In this document: positions 12,280 to 23,937 of the stretch, piece by piece
How positions within the stretch are numbered: the stretch's first letter is position 1
Layout: each line of letters begins with the position of its first letter
Assembly: GCF_021134715.1 (NCBI RefSeq)
Contig: NC_060018.1
Coordinates: forward strand, 10,433,501-10,497,500
Length of the DNA: 64,000 bases
DNA from: Daphnia pulex
Taxonomy: Eukaryota > Arthropoda > Branchiopoda > Diplostraca > Daphniidae
Reading direction: 5' to 3'
Notes under the pieces: generated by a model
What the model saw: only the letters and a program-made list of their open reading frames with translations
Databases searched by the model: none
What the model was told of the DNA's origin: nothing
Position numbers and translations under genes: made by a program

Positions 12280-13760
12280 GAAATTAGCATTGTAAATTAG
12301 ATCGTTTTCATGGAAGTTTGGAAAAAGTGTCACATGCTTATCTGCGTGCCACACTTTAGACATTGGTACCGGGAAAAATCCCAGCAGACAAAGATTGGTC
12401 GAAACCGTATTGGAGTATCTGAAGGCTCCTAAGACACTCATCTGACATCTTCTACTTCAACTGCGGCGATTTTGCTATCCGTTTCCTCCCGTTTATGGCA
12501 CTCTCCAGGAGATTGACCATGCCATGACGTTTCGTGTGGTGTTCGTGAAATGCTTGAGTTATTGAAACTCTCACGTAGTCTTCCTCCATCTGTTTGGAAA
12601 TTTACTGTACTGACAGTTTCGTTCCTTTAGATTGTCCTATTACATAATGGCATTTCTACATCTTATGACAAAAAAACTGAAATTTAGCACCAACCTGAAT
12701 ATCAAGCATGATTGAGCGGAACATCGCGATGCAATGTTCTTTTAAGACGTCATCTAGTATGGGAATTATCTTTTTTTTTTATTTCGATGTAATTACAATG
12801 CCGTTCAATCAAAAGATTAATATACTTCAGTACGAATACAATTTCTAATTTAAGATAATGGTGGGACAAAATTTTTTCCATCGTACCAAAGTCGTACCCG
12901 CTTGTGATTCCAGTAAATCATACCTATAACACCAACAACGTTAGTTATTCCACTTTTAAGTTATCCCTAGTGAAAATATGACAATTAATAACATTTAATT
13001 GCTGTAGATAACCAAATCAAAGTAATCTTATAACATTAAACGACATAGAAGTTAAAAGTGGGAAATTGAAATTGCTGTAAAAATAATACAACCAAATCAA
13101 TACAGTAACTTACTGAGAATTTGAAGTCCTCCAACAACATTTGGCTGTTTCTTTAGTATGTTCTTAGAGTTCACTAGCTTTATCAACAATTTCTCTGTGT
13201 AAAAAAAGTTGGTGGTAATCTTGTTATAGAGAAGTATCAGCTTTTTTCTCTTTCACTACTTCAAACATTTCATTCCATTTTTCATCAACATCTATAAAAT
13301 AAAAAATCATTACATTTGTCAATATGTAAAGGGAAATTTAATTTGAAGTCAATTTAAATGAAGCAATAGTTTTAGCATTTATTCATTTAATCTTCTCGTG
13401 CTTATCTCTAAGAAATTTGTAGGAGACTAGTGTGTCAGGTAACCTAAAACAAAATCAAATTTTGCCGATTTGTTTGCCATTGTAACGGCAACTGCAGCAA
13501 CAGTTTGCATTGTGTCGATGGAGGACTCAAGCAATTCCTATTAGTGCCCCATGAAATCTTCAAATTTCTTACAGATAGTATTGATGTCTTTAAAAATTTT
13601 GCTTGCATCGCAATACTCCTTCTTGTTTGAGACGAAACCGTCTTTAACACTTTTTATTATTTCAAAATTTTATGTGGACTACAGTTGTGTGCGTAACCAG
13701 CAATATGTACTAGCAATTGGGTTTGGAAGCATCGCACATTTCAAGTAATCAATCAAAGTA
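12280..13760 (-). pseudogene. Unrecognised minus-strand coding scraps
   Basis: Several short minus-strand stretches look protein-coding by composition: a charged block with MEEDYVRVSITQAFHEHH near 12600-12460, an exon-like piece with an upstream TTTATAG acceptor reading DVDEKWNEMFEVVKEKKADT near 13290-13225, and a piece reading GFVSNKKEYCDASKIFKDIN followed by two stops near 13640-13450. I do not recognise the protein. Alternating frames and stops indicate decay; the pieces may belong to one gene or to several. Confidence 0.3.
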
Positions 13761-15480
13761 AGTGCTTGATCGCAAAAATGCCAACTGATCTTGGATCGCG
13801 TAAAATAGATCTAGTTGTTATATGGCGTTTAAGTCCACAAATCTAAGACCATATTTTATACAATTTAACTCAGAACTTAAAAATTTCGAAAGCATTACTC
13901 GGTAGCCTGGTGTTAAGTGAAGCACATCTAGTTCTACTTTCATTTATCCATTTTCAAAACTTTAGTTTTAACATTTTATTTCTTGTCTTTCTTTTATGTT
14001 ACTGAGATCAAATTTGTGAGTACGATAGAAAATATGGTTTTAAGAGTAAATTAAATTTCCGCCATTGTTAGAGACGATGCTGGTGACATCGAGGTTAGCC
14101 GTTGAATTGACATCGAAACAGTAGTAAGTGTAAAAACATATGTTAATTCTCGTAAGATATTTTGAGTTTGGAAACATTGCATTACATTTTTACAAAGATC
14201 GTCACGTCCCAGTATCAATTATCGAGTAGGAATTTTTGAAACGTTTTTGGATTCGTTAAAATTGCGGAAACATTTTACTCAATCAATGGCTGTTAGAATT
14301 TAAAAGTTATCAAGTGCCAACGAATTAACGACACATTTGCTGGAGACAATAGGGGTTCGAATGAAATTAAACATCTGAAGAAAATCAACGTACCCATCAC
14401 CAATTGGAATTTATATGCAACAAATAGCACCATGTCATCATCATCAGATTAAAAAATGTCGGAATTGGAAAATCAGACATTGTGGAATGCGTTGAGGGAA
14501 AATTTACACAAATGAATGTTGAGTAAGGGCAGTATTTTTAATGAAGCTAATTTCATATTCCATAGCAGTCTTAATGGTTTTTCATATAGAGCTACTCTGG
14601 AATTGCTGTGTGTGGAAGTTCTTTTCTAGTTTCTCTACTCTGGATGTTGGTAATTCCAAAGTTAGCACTTCATGAGGTAACAAATTACATTAACCAATTG
14701 TATGTTTGGAAAAATTACATTTGAATAATGTGTAAAACAACTTTAAAATGAAATTCAGTTGTATGTTCTCATTTTTATTTATTCTGAGTTGAACGTAGAT
14801 AAGCGAAATTTGACCTACTACTCTAAAGAAATACGGCCTACTTAACTCTAGGCCTAAATTCGAGCTATAGCCCCTATTGTGAAGCTTTTTCTTCCAATGT
14901 CCATTCGATCAATCTAACTGGGAGGTGGCGTATCTATCGCTCAGATCGCAATTATATTCCCATTAGTAACAACAAATTTGAAAAATATCCATATCATCAA
15001 TATAAGTTGAAATTCCATAAATGAAATCTGAAAAGTAATAAAAGAAGTTTTCAGCTAAATTCAAATACATATTTAGAATAAATTCACTGTATTACTTGTC
15101 ACTCGTCAGTTAATTAAACATAGTTGCAGTTACAAGCACACACATTTAGAAGTTTATGTAAGTCAATTAGGACATTCTCTTTGGTTTCAATTTGGTTTCA
15201 ACCACTGGTCTGCAATTCGGAATTCAAAGCTATTACTTCTCAATAACAAGGGCGGGAGAATTTCTGAAATTCAGTATTTATAGTTCCGAGTTAACACGAC
15301 CTCACCTTTGTTCAAGTGAAGAAGCAGAAAGCGGTTATAATAAGGACAAATTGGCCTATAACAAATTTGTCAATTAGAATGTTACAACACAAGATAATAT
15401 GGTTATGGCAAAAATTTGCCACAAGGATATGTTGAATTTCTTAAATTATAATTAAAAAAGCAAAATTATCCGGAAAATAG
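13760..15480. other. No supported gene
   Basis: AT-rich sequence with only short open frames. I see no repeat, RNA gene or exon that I can defend. Confidence 0.35.
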
Positions 15481-15483
15481 GTC

Positions 15484-15817
15484 AGGAACTTGAAATCTGG
15501 ACTGTTCCTGCGGACTACCTTGTTACCTTCCAGAACATAGAAGAAAATGGTCATCTTCAATTGCTTCTACTTTATGCTTTCACCAAGGCTGGCAACAGAA
15601 CCATGTTCTGTCGTGTATTACGGAACGCCAGCATGTGGATGAGGATACCAAATCAAAACAAGCACTAATTGGCTTTCGTCTTACTGAAGCTGAAGGAATG
15701 GAGGACAGAATTGAACTACATATATTTCAGCACATTGACAAATACTTTTCAGGTGACTATTCTCCATGTGATCACTTCCAAGACGGAGGATCATTGACAT
15801 CGTTGACATTATTGTAA
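15484..15817 (+). pseudogene. Unidentified coding remnant in two frames
   Basis: One frame from 15484 reads QELEIWTVPADYLVTFQNIE and continues to RNASMWMRIPNQNKH before a stop near 15667; a second frame (15635-15817) reads KQALIGFRLTEAEGMEDRIE onward. The shift between frames suggests a broken gene. The family is not recognised. Confidence 0.3.
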
Positions 15818-15829
15818 TTGCGAGAATTA

Positions 15830-17790
15830 ATGCATCTTCACCTTCTGTCGTTTCAGAAAACTTATTGAAAATGGTATTTTCAATAATTAAATTTATTTTC
15901 TTTCATTAAATTACCTCTTTAGTACTGCATATTCTTTTGAGATACAATGGATCCAGCGCAGTTCGTGTCAAACAACGACGAAGAGACGAAGTGTTCCTCT
16001 ACAGCTGATGTATCCAGTATCACATATGACCTAAGATGCTGCTAGATTATCTGTTTCTTCGGATCGCATTCCAGTACTTCCACCGGAAGTCTCGACTTAC
16101 AAGGCTCTTTTATCCGGTATAAGATATGGCCTTCTCTCTGAAGCGGCTTGATTATCAGTTTCTTCAGTAGTTCGTGATCTAGAGTCAAAAATAGCTGAAA
16201 TTGGTTATCAATTGTTTCATCGCTTATTCTGATTGATTAAGATGAGTGAACGTCAGCTGAAGAACCAAATCATCAGATTTCCGCTAACTTTACTTGTTTC
16301 GATAAAAATGATAAAACTCTAATAATTCTACCGTAAACAGTAACCGATAAACGAGTAACCATAATGAGGCATACTAACCGGATCTCATGGTGTTTGCCTA
16401 ATTTTGGTTCTACTTCCTCTCATTACTTGATGCAAAATTCTGTTTTTGAAAGAAAAATGAGGAGATACTTTATTTAATAAAATTTTTATTATATCTTACC
16501 CGAAATGATTTTGTATCCAGGCCGCCATTGAGTTTAATTTAGCCTTTAAACGCACACTGAACAACACCGTCTATCTTCTTGCACGAACCCTTTCTTTCCA
16601 TAAAACCCCATTGATCTTGACATATTCCAAATTTATATAATTTACCAACAAAAATAGCTTCACAATTCACACACACAAGAGTGATTGACACAATGCCCAT
16701 GATTGGAACTTCATGTAATGCAATCTGTCACTGCGTATTGAAATTCTGCATTCAGCAGATAAACCTTTTAAAACGTAATTTGTATCACTGTACAATAAAA
16801 CTATAATCTGCAAAGAAAACATTTTTTTACTAAATATGCTCTTTAAGACACTCTTTAATAGTTTTTATCAAGATGCTGCAGCTCATGCCCACTAAAGCTA
16901 TCTTTCATTGGAGATAGGAAAATGTCTCCGTCATAAGCAAAAACATGATCGTATGCACACTCAGTCTGCAGACTATGGATTGTGTGAGTGTAATGTTCAG
17001 TACTGTCTGTTGGACAGTGAAATAAAATAATTCTTAAAATCAGAGCATAGCATAAGTGTCTTAAAGAAAAACAGGGAATACCTTCAATAATACATGATTT
17101 GGCCATAAATGATTGTGGCCACCTGCTACACCAACCTCAAAGGTTGGGGGCAGATTTGGGACTTTGAAGTTTTGGGGGTTACGTACGTTCTTAAGGTGGG
17201 GGAAATGACGTTGTGAAAGTGTAAGATGAAGAATTGATATAGGGTTGAAGACAGAGGAAGTGGGCGAAGAAGTCGTTAAGGAAGAGAACGCTGAAAGCAA
17301 CGCAAAGGAAGGTGAAGAGAGGCTGAGGTTAGCGGTGTTGGAAAGAGGAAAAACTCAAAATAAAAAGGAAAAAAAATCGAACGGAAATCTAAAAATCGTC
17401 AGAATATGATGCACAGACGTACGGTTAGTTTACCATCTTACTTTTACCACCTACAAGAATTAATTTGGTTAACAAACTTCATTTGTGAAGGACTTTCCAA
17501 CTTTGCTTCTATAGATGAATGAATTCCAATAAAAATATATCTAGCTTAGACTTCTTCATGGAGAAGTATTGATATGACAGTAGCATTTAAACCATGCTGC
17601 AGCAACTGACAACCTTTGCCGACAAGTTGTTTGAATGTGGTCTTCTACTTAACCAAGAATTTGTATCGAAAGTGGTACTCTAGTTAACTTACTCAACTAG
17701 GATGGACAGAAAATTCCGTCGTAATTCTCTTTTTCCTATTTCATTGCTATTTTTGAAAAAGGAATGTAGAAAGGATTTAAGCCATTTTTC
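15830..17790. other. No supported gene
   Basis: Only short frames occur, for example 16855-17106 and 17061-17300 on the minus strand. None has a recognisable domain or splice support. Confidence 0.35.
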
Positions 17791-17849
17791 ACTACTGTTC
17801 CATACTTTCAGTTCATAGATTCATAAAACAGTTCAATACCTTTAGATTT

Positions 17850-18080
17850 ACGTGCCCAGATAGCACACTGCAGTCCCATAGACGCACAAAACACGTCACT
17901 TTGAGACGTCTGAGATGTACTTGGCACATAGCAGATTCCCAAGTTTACATTCCTAGGACGTCTTTTACGTATGGCCAATGTCCGCTTCGCCGAGATCTCA
18001 TAGCGGTCCTTATCCCGTCCCATTGGATGGACATTAGACGTACTTGGGACGGAAAAAGGATCTCAAGAAGTCATTAATAA
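17850..18080. repeat. GACGTC-rich MITE-like segment
   Basis: The stretch repeats variants of GACGTC(T) and of CCCAAG/CTTGGGAC (around 17890-17960 and 18010-18055), in both orientations. A further GACGTCCTTGGGAAC occurs at about 19242. This patterning is typical of a small non-coding inverted-repeat element; exact ends were not resolved. Confidence 0.3.
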
Positions 18081-18274
18081 TAAATCTTTTTCTGGACTCT
18101 GAATTTCGTTCCTTTTTCTTTACTCTTCTTTTTCTTATGAGTGTTTGCTGTGCCGACATTTATTCACGAACGCTGATCCGGATATCTGGACGACAAGTTT
18201 ATTTGTCAAAGTATGCAAAGGGTTACTGGACACACTTCATAAATCGACTGCATACTAACAGCGCTGTTGAAGAA

Positions 18275-18355
18275 ATATGGAACCTGAACCGGGGGTCGAA
18301 CCCGGATCATCGTGGTGAGAAGCCAGTACTATACATATGGGCCACGAATTCATGT
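18275..18355 (-). pseudogene. tRNA-like sequence, probably a tRNA pseudogene or SINE head
   Basis: On the minus strand a perfect T-arm is present: stem CCGGG, loop TTCGACC, stem CCCGG, followed by a TTCAGGTTCC 3' end. Upstream is an anticodon-arm-like TGGCTTCTCACCA and a poor D-arm. Acceptor pairing and D-arm are defective, so it is unlikely to be a working tRNA. Confidence 0.45.
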
Positions 18356-18774
18356 TTAAAGTTTTGAAGATAAAGGTTATAATAAGATTTTAGAATCAAA
18401 CTTTGCCGCGAAAACACAAAGACAGTTTCTCCGAAATTTTCTAAGTGTCAAGAAGGAGCCAAAAAATAAAAACGGGACGCATCAGAGACTTCTACGAGAG
18501 GGAGTAAAAAATGACGTATCCGACAAGATGAAAAATGAGTAACGCATTCAAATAAGGGCTCGCAATGGGACATATTAGAGATTCCCCTGTGCCCAGCGCA
18601 CCAACCGCACGGCTTTGGTCCCGCCTTGGGAGAAAAATTCCTATCTGGGTGTCATCTGAGAATTGATTGTTTTAAATATGGCAATATATGTTAAAAAGTG
18701 ACGTTTGCAGTATCACGAATCATTTTCTTAATCAATAAGTGATTAAGAATTGCGAAATTCATTTCTAAACGGAG

Positions 18775-19090
18775 TAATGTACTCTACTTGTGTATTTTTA
18801 CTCGTAATATGTAATGTTTTGCTAAATAAATCCAAGGTAACTCTATTATTGTGTTATTTAAACTCTTGGTATTGTGGTTACTCTTAACTAAATGTGGTGA
18901 CTCCAAATGTAATAATGAACTCTTATAGGAATTTTAATTACTCTACATTGAAAAATAACCTGTTTGATATTTTTGTAATTCTTAATTAATATGGTGACTC
19001 CATATTGAATAATTAAATCTTAGTATTTTGGTTACTCTTTATTGGATATGGTGACTCCATATAATTAACTCTACATGTATATAAAATGTT
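18775..19090. repeat. Degenerate repeat built on GTTACTCTT / GTGACTCCATAT
   Basis: Blocks of the form GGTTACTCTT(A/T)...ATGGTGACTCCA(A/T)AT recur at roughly 18877-18915, 18965-19000 and 19030-19065, separated by AT-rich spacers. It is a decayed tandem repeat. Positions 18420-18775 hold nothing I can name. Confidence 0.4.
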
Positions 19091-19477
19091 ACCCTAAATA
19101 AATTTGTTTTACTACAATTTTTATTCGTGATTACAAATATAGAATATATAGCTCTACGATGCATAGAGAGAATCGTGACTCCCAAAGAGGAAGTGAGAAT
19201 ACAAAAAAAGACGTACTTTAGCATTTCACTGCCATGGGGCATAGACGTCCTTGGGAACAGTAAAAAAGAGGTGACTGTAAAAAAGGGTTGACAAAAAAAA
19301 GGGGGGAGAGGTTATGCCCTTACCGGATAACCTTGGCCGAACCAGGACAGAGGGGAAAAAATAAAAAATAAATCAGTCTTTTGGATATCGAGCCACTTGT
19401 TCCTGGTAGTGAAATACGTTCACTTTGTTTAATTTCAAGATTGAGATCAAAACTTTGTTTTTATAATGCTTGTTTAG

Positions 19478-20188
19478 GTGGGAGTAATTCTAGGAAAGCC
19501 TAAGAAACTCGTTGTTGGAGAGGTTACTGAAGAGGCAGCAGAAAAACCTACAATCACCTTCAACTTCGTTCCCTTTGATCAGCTACCTAACCTGGAAAAT
19601 GATTGTATTGTTGGTAAGTTGTCTAGTTGCACTATCATTCAAATTTTTCTATTTGAACGGTAACTAAGATATGACTAATTGACCCTGTATTCAGATGTTA
19701 TTGGTTTGGTATTGCATTTGCAAGAAAAGGTTTTGGTTGAAACAAAGACATCAAATCAATTCAATCAAATCAATTTGCAAGAAATGGTTTTGGTTGAAAC
19801 AAAGATAACAAAAATATCGAGGTCTCTAACAGCTGAGTTTGTAGACAGTACCAACACAGAGGTTAGACTACATTCTTTGTTTAATTATCGAGGTACGTTA
19901 ATCAGTGTGTGAAATAAAAAATCATCGTGTCTTCAAACGTTAGGTTCGTTATTGGAAAAAGTGGCAGATAAATGCATTGTAGCATTACCCAGTGTAAAAA
20001 TTTCGAACAAATTTGGACGTCGTTATCTAGAAACACTCTCGTCTACCGTCGTGCAGGTAAAATTTAATTGTTAAACTTTTCATTTCTCTGTTATACTACA
20101 GCGCTTATTTTTTAAATAGATTAATCCTGACATGACTGAAGTTCGTGAACTCAGAGAGTGGTACGAGAATCGCAGAAATGTCGCATGA
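19478..20188 (+). pseudogene. RPA1-like fragment (replication protein A 70 kDa, DBD-B region)
   Basis: Four exons splice in phase: 19478-19613, 19695-19892, 19944-20056 and 20120-20188. The reading runs ITFNFVPFDQLPNLENDCIV, DVIGLVLHLQE, then SNKFGRRYLETLSSTVVQ and INPDMTEVRELREWYENR, matching the OB-fold B of RPA1 (family forms VDIIG..., LS.LSSS, INPDIPEAYKLRGW). RPA1 binds single-stranded DNA in replication and repair. The N-terminal domain, DBD-A and the zinc-binding DBD-C are absent. A stop comes right after the conserved tryptophan region. Exon 2 carries an in-frame 60-bp tandem duplication (KVLVETKT / MVLVETKI). It is most likely a partial duplicated gene copy. Confidence 0.7.
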
Positions 20189-20189
20189 C

Positions 20190-21380
20190 GCCGATAATGT
20201 TTTTCTTTATTACTCTTTGCAATGGCCGATATCAACAATGGAATCGTTTTCATCATACATTTTTTGGTTTCACCTTGTGTGTTTATAATCCTTTTTGTGA
20301 GCAGATAGAAAGGATAAAAGGGAGTACTTTATCATTTAATATTTCAATGTTTTAGCTCTACTTACATTATTGGCAGGATCAAAAGTATTCTCTTTTGTTC
20401 TGGATTTTATACAATTTTCTCTTGTTGGACAAAATTGGTTTTAGATATTTCTTTGAAACAACTCAAATTAAGTCCTTGTTATTTTCCCCAGGACGTGCGA
20501 TTTCACACAAAAAAGTGATGCATTTTTCAAGCTGGGGAACAAGGAATTCCACAAGGCCAACAACAACGGCCTTAGGCCGTTGAGCATGAACTTCGACCCC
20601 GAGATCTGCAAAAAACTTTCTAAAATCAACTAATGACAACTGCAATATTGGCGTTCCTACAAAAGTCTCTTAATTCCATTATTTTCATGGTCATCTCAAT
20701 AAATGTATATTTTACGTACAATAAACTTACTCGATTTTACTACAAAATACAACTGGTACCGCATCACTTTTTTAACGCAAGGAAGATAGCCCACACTCTT
20801 GACATTTGGATGCAGAGAAATGACAAATGAGCACAACAAACACAGTTTTTAGACAAAAGTCCTCTTTAATCTTTAAGCCTCGCCATCTTTAAAACTTGTA
20901 AAACAATTAAAATATCAACCGAATAAATTTGTATTTTACAGTTTGCGTTTTTAGAACCAATATCTTTTTCCCCTATTTTGAATTTTTTATTTTTTTATTT
21001 TTATTCATCGGGTGGTATTATCGAGCGCTAGATGGCTTCGTCGTATCCTCCCTATCCTGATTGGATCTAATCAGCACGTGATCAGAAAAGATTCTAATTG
21101 GATCTTGCAAGAAAATTTGGCCACGCCTCTCCCCTTCATGGAGGACCATACAAGTTTACTGGCCTTAACCATTTAGTAGGCCATGGTCTAGGTAGGGCTG
21201 GCTGCTACTTTCTTCATTCATGCCTAGCCGAGAGAGCTGTTATGAAGGATAATATTGGTTGACAGACCTAGATGAGGCCAACTAGATTCTGTATTCTCAC
21301 TATTAAATTATTTAAAAAATGAGAATAATTATAATAGCTCGATCACTTTTCTCTTTTTCAATCACTCAGGCTTTGGATTT
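20190..21380. other. Mostly empty stretch
   Basis: A plus-strand segment near 20505-20630 reads SDAFFKLGNKEFHKANNNG in one frame and looks coding, ending in a stop at about 20633, but I cannot identify it. The rest, including 20650-21380, shows no supported feature. Confidence 0.3.
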
Positions 21381-21388
21381 CTAATCTT

Positions 21389-21755
21389 CTACCTATCACT
21401 TATTCTGTCGTAGCATCCATGAGAAAAAACGAAGACGAAGATGCCTTGGAACTCAGATATATCAGATGTTACAAAATCATTCACTTCTTTTAATAGCTCT
21501 TCCATTGATTCTACTTCTTTAACTTCAAAACCAAAACCAAAACCTTGAAAAAACCCATTCAATTCATTCGAAGAGTGAACCAAACTTTTCATAAACATCT
21601 TGTTTTTTCGTCCTGCAATAAGAATATATTTGATTATTTCAATTTATCTGTATAGTTGAAATGTATACTTTAAACATCATCTGATATTTGACCAATCCAG
21701 GACGTCTATTTGGAACATCATATAAAGGATACGGGGTTCCGCTTCTCTTCACCAT
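21389..21755 (-). pseudogene. Caspase p20-like fragment
   Basis: An ATG at 21755-21753 begins MVKRSGTPYPLYDVPNRRPG, resembling the Y-x-M/L...R-G-x-x-L start of a caspase large subunit. After an intron-like gap the minus strand reads DVYEKFGSLFE, then in a shifted frame GFGFEVKEVESMEELLKEV and FQGIFVFVFSHG, where the HG is the catalytic histidine motif. The catalytic cysteine block (QACRG-type) and the p10 subunit are missing. The frameshift and truncation mark a pseudogene. It lies immediately after the JmjC gene on the same strand, so a read-through transcript is possible. Confidence 0.6.
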
Positions 21756-21845
21756 TTAATGCTGAAAATTATCTAGAAATTAACAGAGTGAGATATTAGT
21801 AATTATTGAAATCAGAAATAAAAAAAATTTCGATGCCGTTATTAC

Positions 21846-23508
21846 GCCGGAGAACATCTTTTTCATGTTTAGGTCCCCTATAATTTCCACCTTTAAAGCT
21901 TTCTCTATTTCCTCTTTTTTGGCCTTCACCTTCTCCAGCTCTTCTTTCAGCATCGCAATTTCCTTTTTCATATCCTCTTTGCTGACTAATAAGAAAATGA
22001 AAAGTAATTTCCTTTCGATGGCTGTATAACCTGCAAGACGCGGACAGGTGCATCTTTTAAATGGATTCTTGTAAAATTTCCTTTCCTTACTGGGGTAGTT
22101 CATGGCTTCCGCCACGTTGGCGCCTTCGTTGAGCACGAAATGAAAAGCTGATGGGCAGGTCACCACATAATCCCCCGCACACTGTTTCAAAGTGTGAAAA
22201 GGTATAGATGGACTATGACCTATCAGTATCTGAGGAAAAACAGGTATCCCCTTGTGCCTTTTAACGACAAATATAAATTAATAACACGAGCATCAAGGGT
22301 AAGTTGAAGTAACACTCAACAGTCCGCAGCTTCACAAGAGTCATAGTAATGCGGAACTTGGTCACGGAAAAGCTGCCGCAACTCCTCCGTGTACTTGTAG
22401 GAGACCCTAAATGAAATGAAAATTTTTATTACATCTTGCATGTTATCGCAACAACAAGAAAATCACTTAGGCGATCCAATGCTTTGGTTCACCAAAGTGA
22501 TGCTTGTTGATGCTAAAGAGATTCAAATCCTCCACGTGCCAGGCCGAAAAACTCACCAGCTGACCGAGGAAGATTTGAGGCACGTTGACTCCTTCTATAA
22601 TTTCGTCCGGATTATGCAGAAATTGCCTAAAAGTCCGGCGAAGATTGGGTAAGTACCTTTTAAAAAATAAAAATTGATTAGACATTTCCACTATGAATAT
22701 GTGTTGGTTTTTTTACCACATTTTGTTGCTGTCAACAGGGAAGAGGGAAAACAGAACGTTAATCACGTACTGTGGCTTCTGTTCCCTACCTTCCGAAACG
22801 TTCTTAAAATGGTGCAGCATGGCAAACCAAATCGGCATCTTTAGTTTTGTTGTGCTACTGTAGAGAGCTCCGCGTTTTGCTTTGTCGGCCTTAAGGGATG
22901 CCTCGACAGTGACATCTGTTAAAAAACGGAAATTAATTTGAAGAACGGCTAGAGTATTTAAATTTTCGAATGTTTAATGTTTCCTTTATTACCCTTCTCT
23001 TTCTTTTGGGACTTTTTGTCGATCAAGAGGAAAACCCCATCTTGTTTGCTGGGTGGCTGCGTGTAGAATTGATCCAGGGGGTGACTTTTTTTCAGATCAT
23101 CCATCAACTTGAAATCACGTTTCAGTTTTGTCGGTGGCCTGACAATAAAAGCGCCGTGTTCTTCCCAATTGTTTCTATAGGTCTGCAAGATGTATGGTTC
23201 AAATTGATCCATCTCTTCTTGGGTTGGTGTCAACACCAAACCAGAGTTTTCTGGTACATCTGGAAATGAAAAATTTTGTTTAAAGTTACACTCTTAATTA
23301 ATTAATAAAGCACCAGCAATCAAAGACAGTCTAAAGAATTCAGACTTGTCATCGGAACTCAAGCACATCTCTTGCCAGAACAAATGGGTGTCGCAATCTC
23401 GATAATGATGACCCAGCTCGAAATAATGACGGCAAGGCAAGAACTTGATGTTGGGACACTCTTTACGCCAATGTACGAATTCACCGCATGTGTGGCATGG
23501 TTCGTTTC
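21846..23508 (-). CDS. CCHC zinc knuckle - JmjN - JmjC - coiled-coil protein (KDM4-like), partly decayed
   Basis: Seven minus-strand exons can be read: 23508-23314, 23259-22993, 22915-22717, 22656-22471, 22406-about 22324, 22257-22031, 21985-21846; phases match at the junctions checked. Exon 1 has a CCHC knuckle (CHTCGEFVHWRKEC) and a second whose second cysteine is tyrosine. Exon 2 is JmjN (VLTPTQEEMDQF, HGAFIVRPP). Exon 4 is JmjC with the iron/2-oxoglutarate HxE pair in FSAWHVEDLNLFSINKHHFG; exon 6 supplies the distal histidine region (CAGDYVVTCPSAFHFVLNEG) and a CTCP motif. Exon 7 is a charged coiled coil. Known family role: oxidative removal of methyl groups from histone lysines. The donor after exon 4 reads CTAAGT where GTAAGT is expected, and the exon 5 donor is unclear, so this copy may be dying. 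No start exon is visible upstream of 23508. Confidence 0.7.
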
Positions 23509-23937
23509 CTGGAAAACCCGGAAGAAATCAGCCACACTTTACACAGTGAGATAAATTTACGTACTAAACATGAGGGAATATTTTTTGGGTGTTTTTTCCT
23601 AAAAATTTAACTACACCTAACTAGACATGTATGTATATGTATATATATGTACTTAACTTAACTACACCAACCTTTACTATCGTTTCAACACAGAATAGAG
23701 AATACAATAGACATCAGCAGTGAATCCTGATTAAAATTTATAGGCCTAGTTACCCAGATTTTTAGCCATTTCTCTCTTTCAACGACTCTGGAATGGAAGT
23801 AGAGAGGGAGTAGTGACACGTTGCCTGTTCTCCCTAGTCGAGAACCTGGAAATGAATGAATGGAGCAGCTGTTGTAAGCAGATGTCAGTAACGGGCTGTA
23901 AATTCAGCAATGGACTTGTGTAGTGCTCGTTGTATTT

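Noticed and set aside
22416..22652. Plus-strand open frame of 78 codons
   Set aside because: Antisense of the JmjC exon that contains HVED; the minus strand is clearly the coding one.
23372..23554. Plus-strand open frame of 60 codons
   Set aside because: It is the shadow of the minus-strand zinc-knuckle exon, which shows CCHC motifs and in-phase splice sites.
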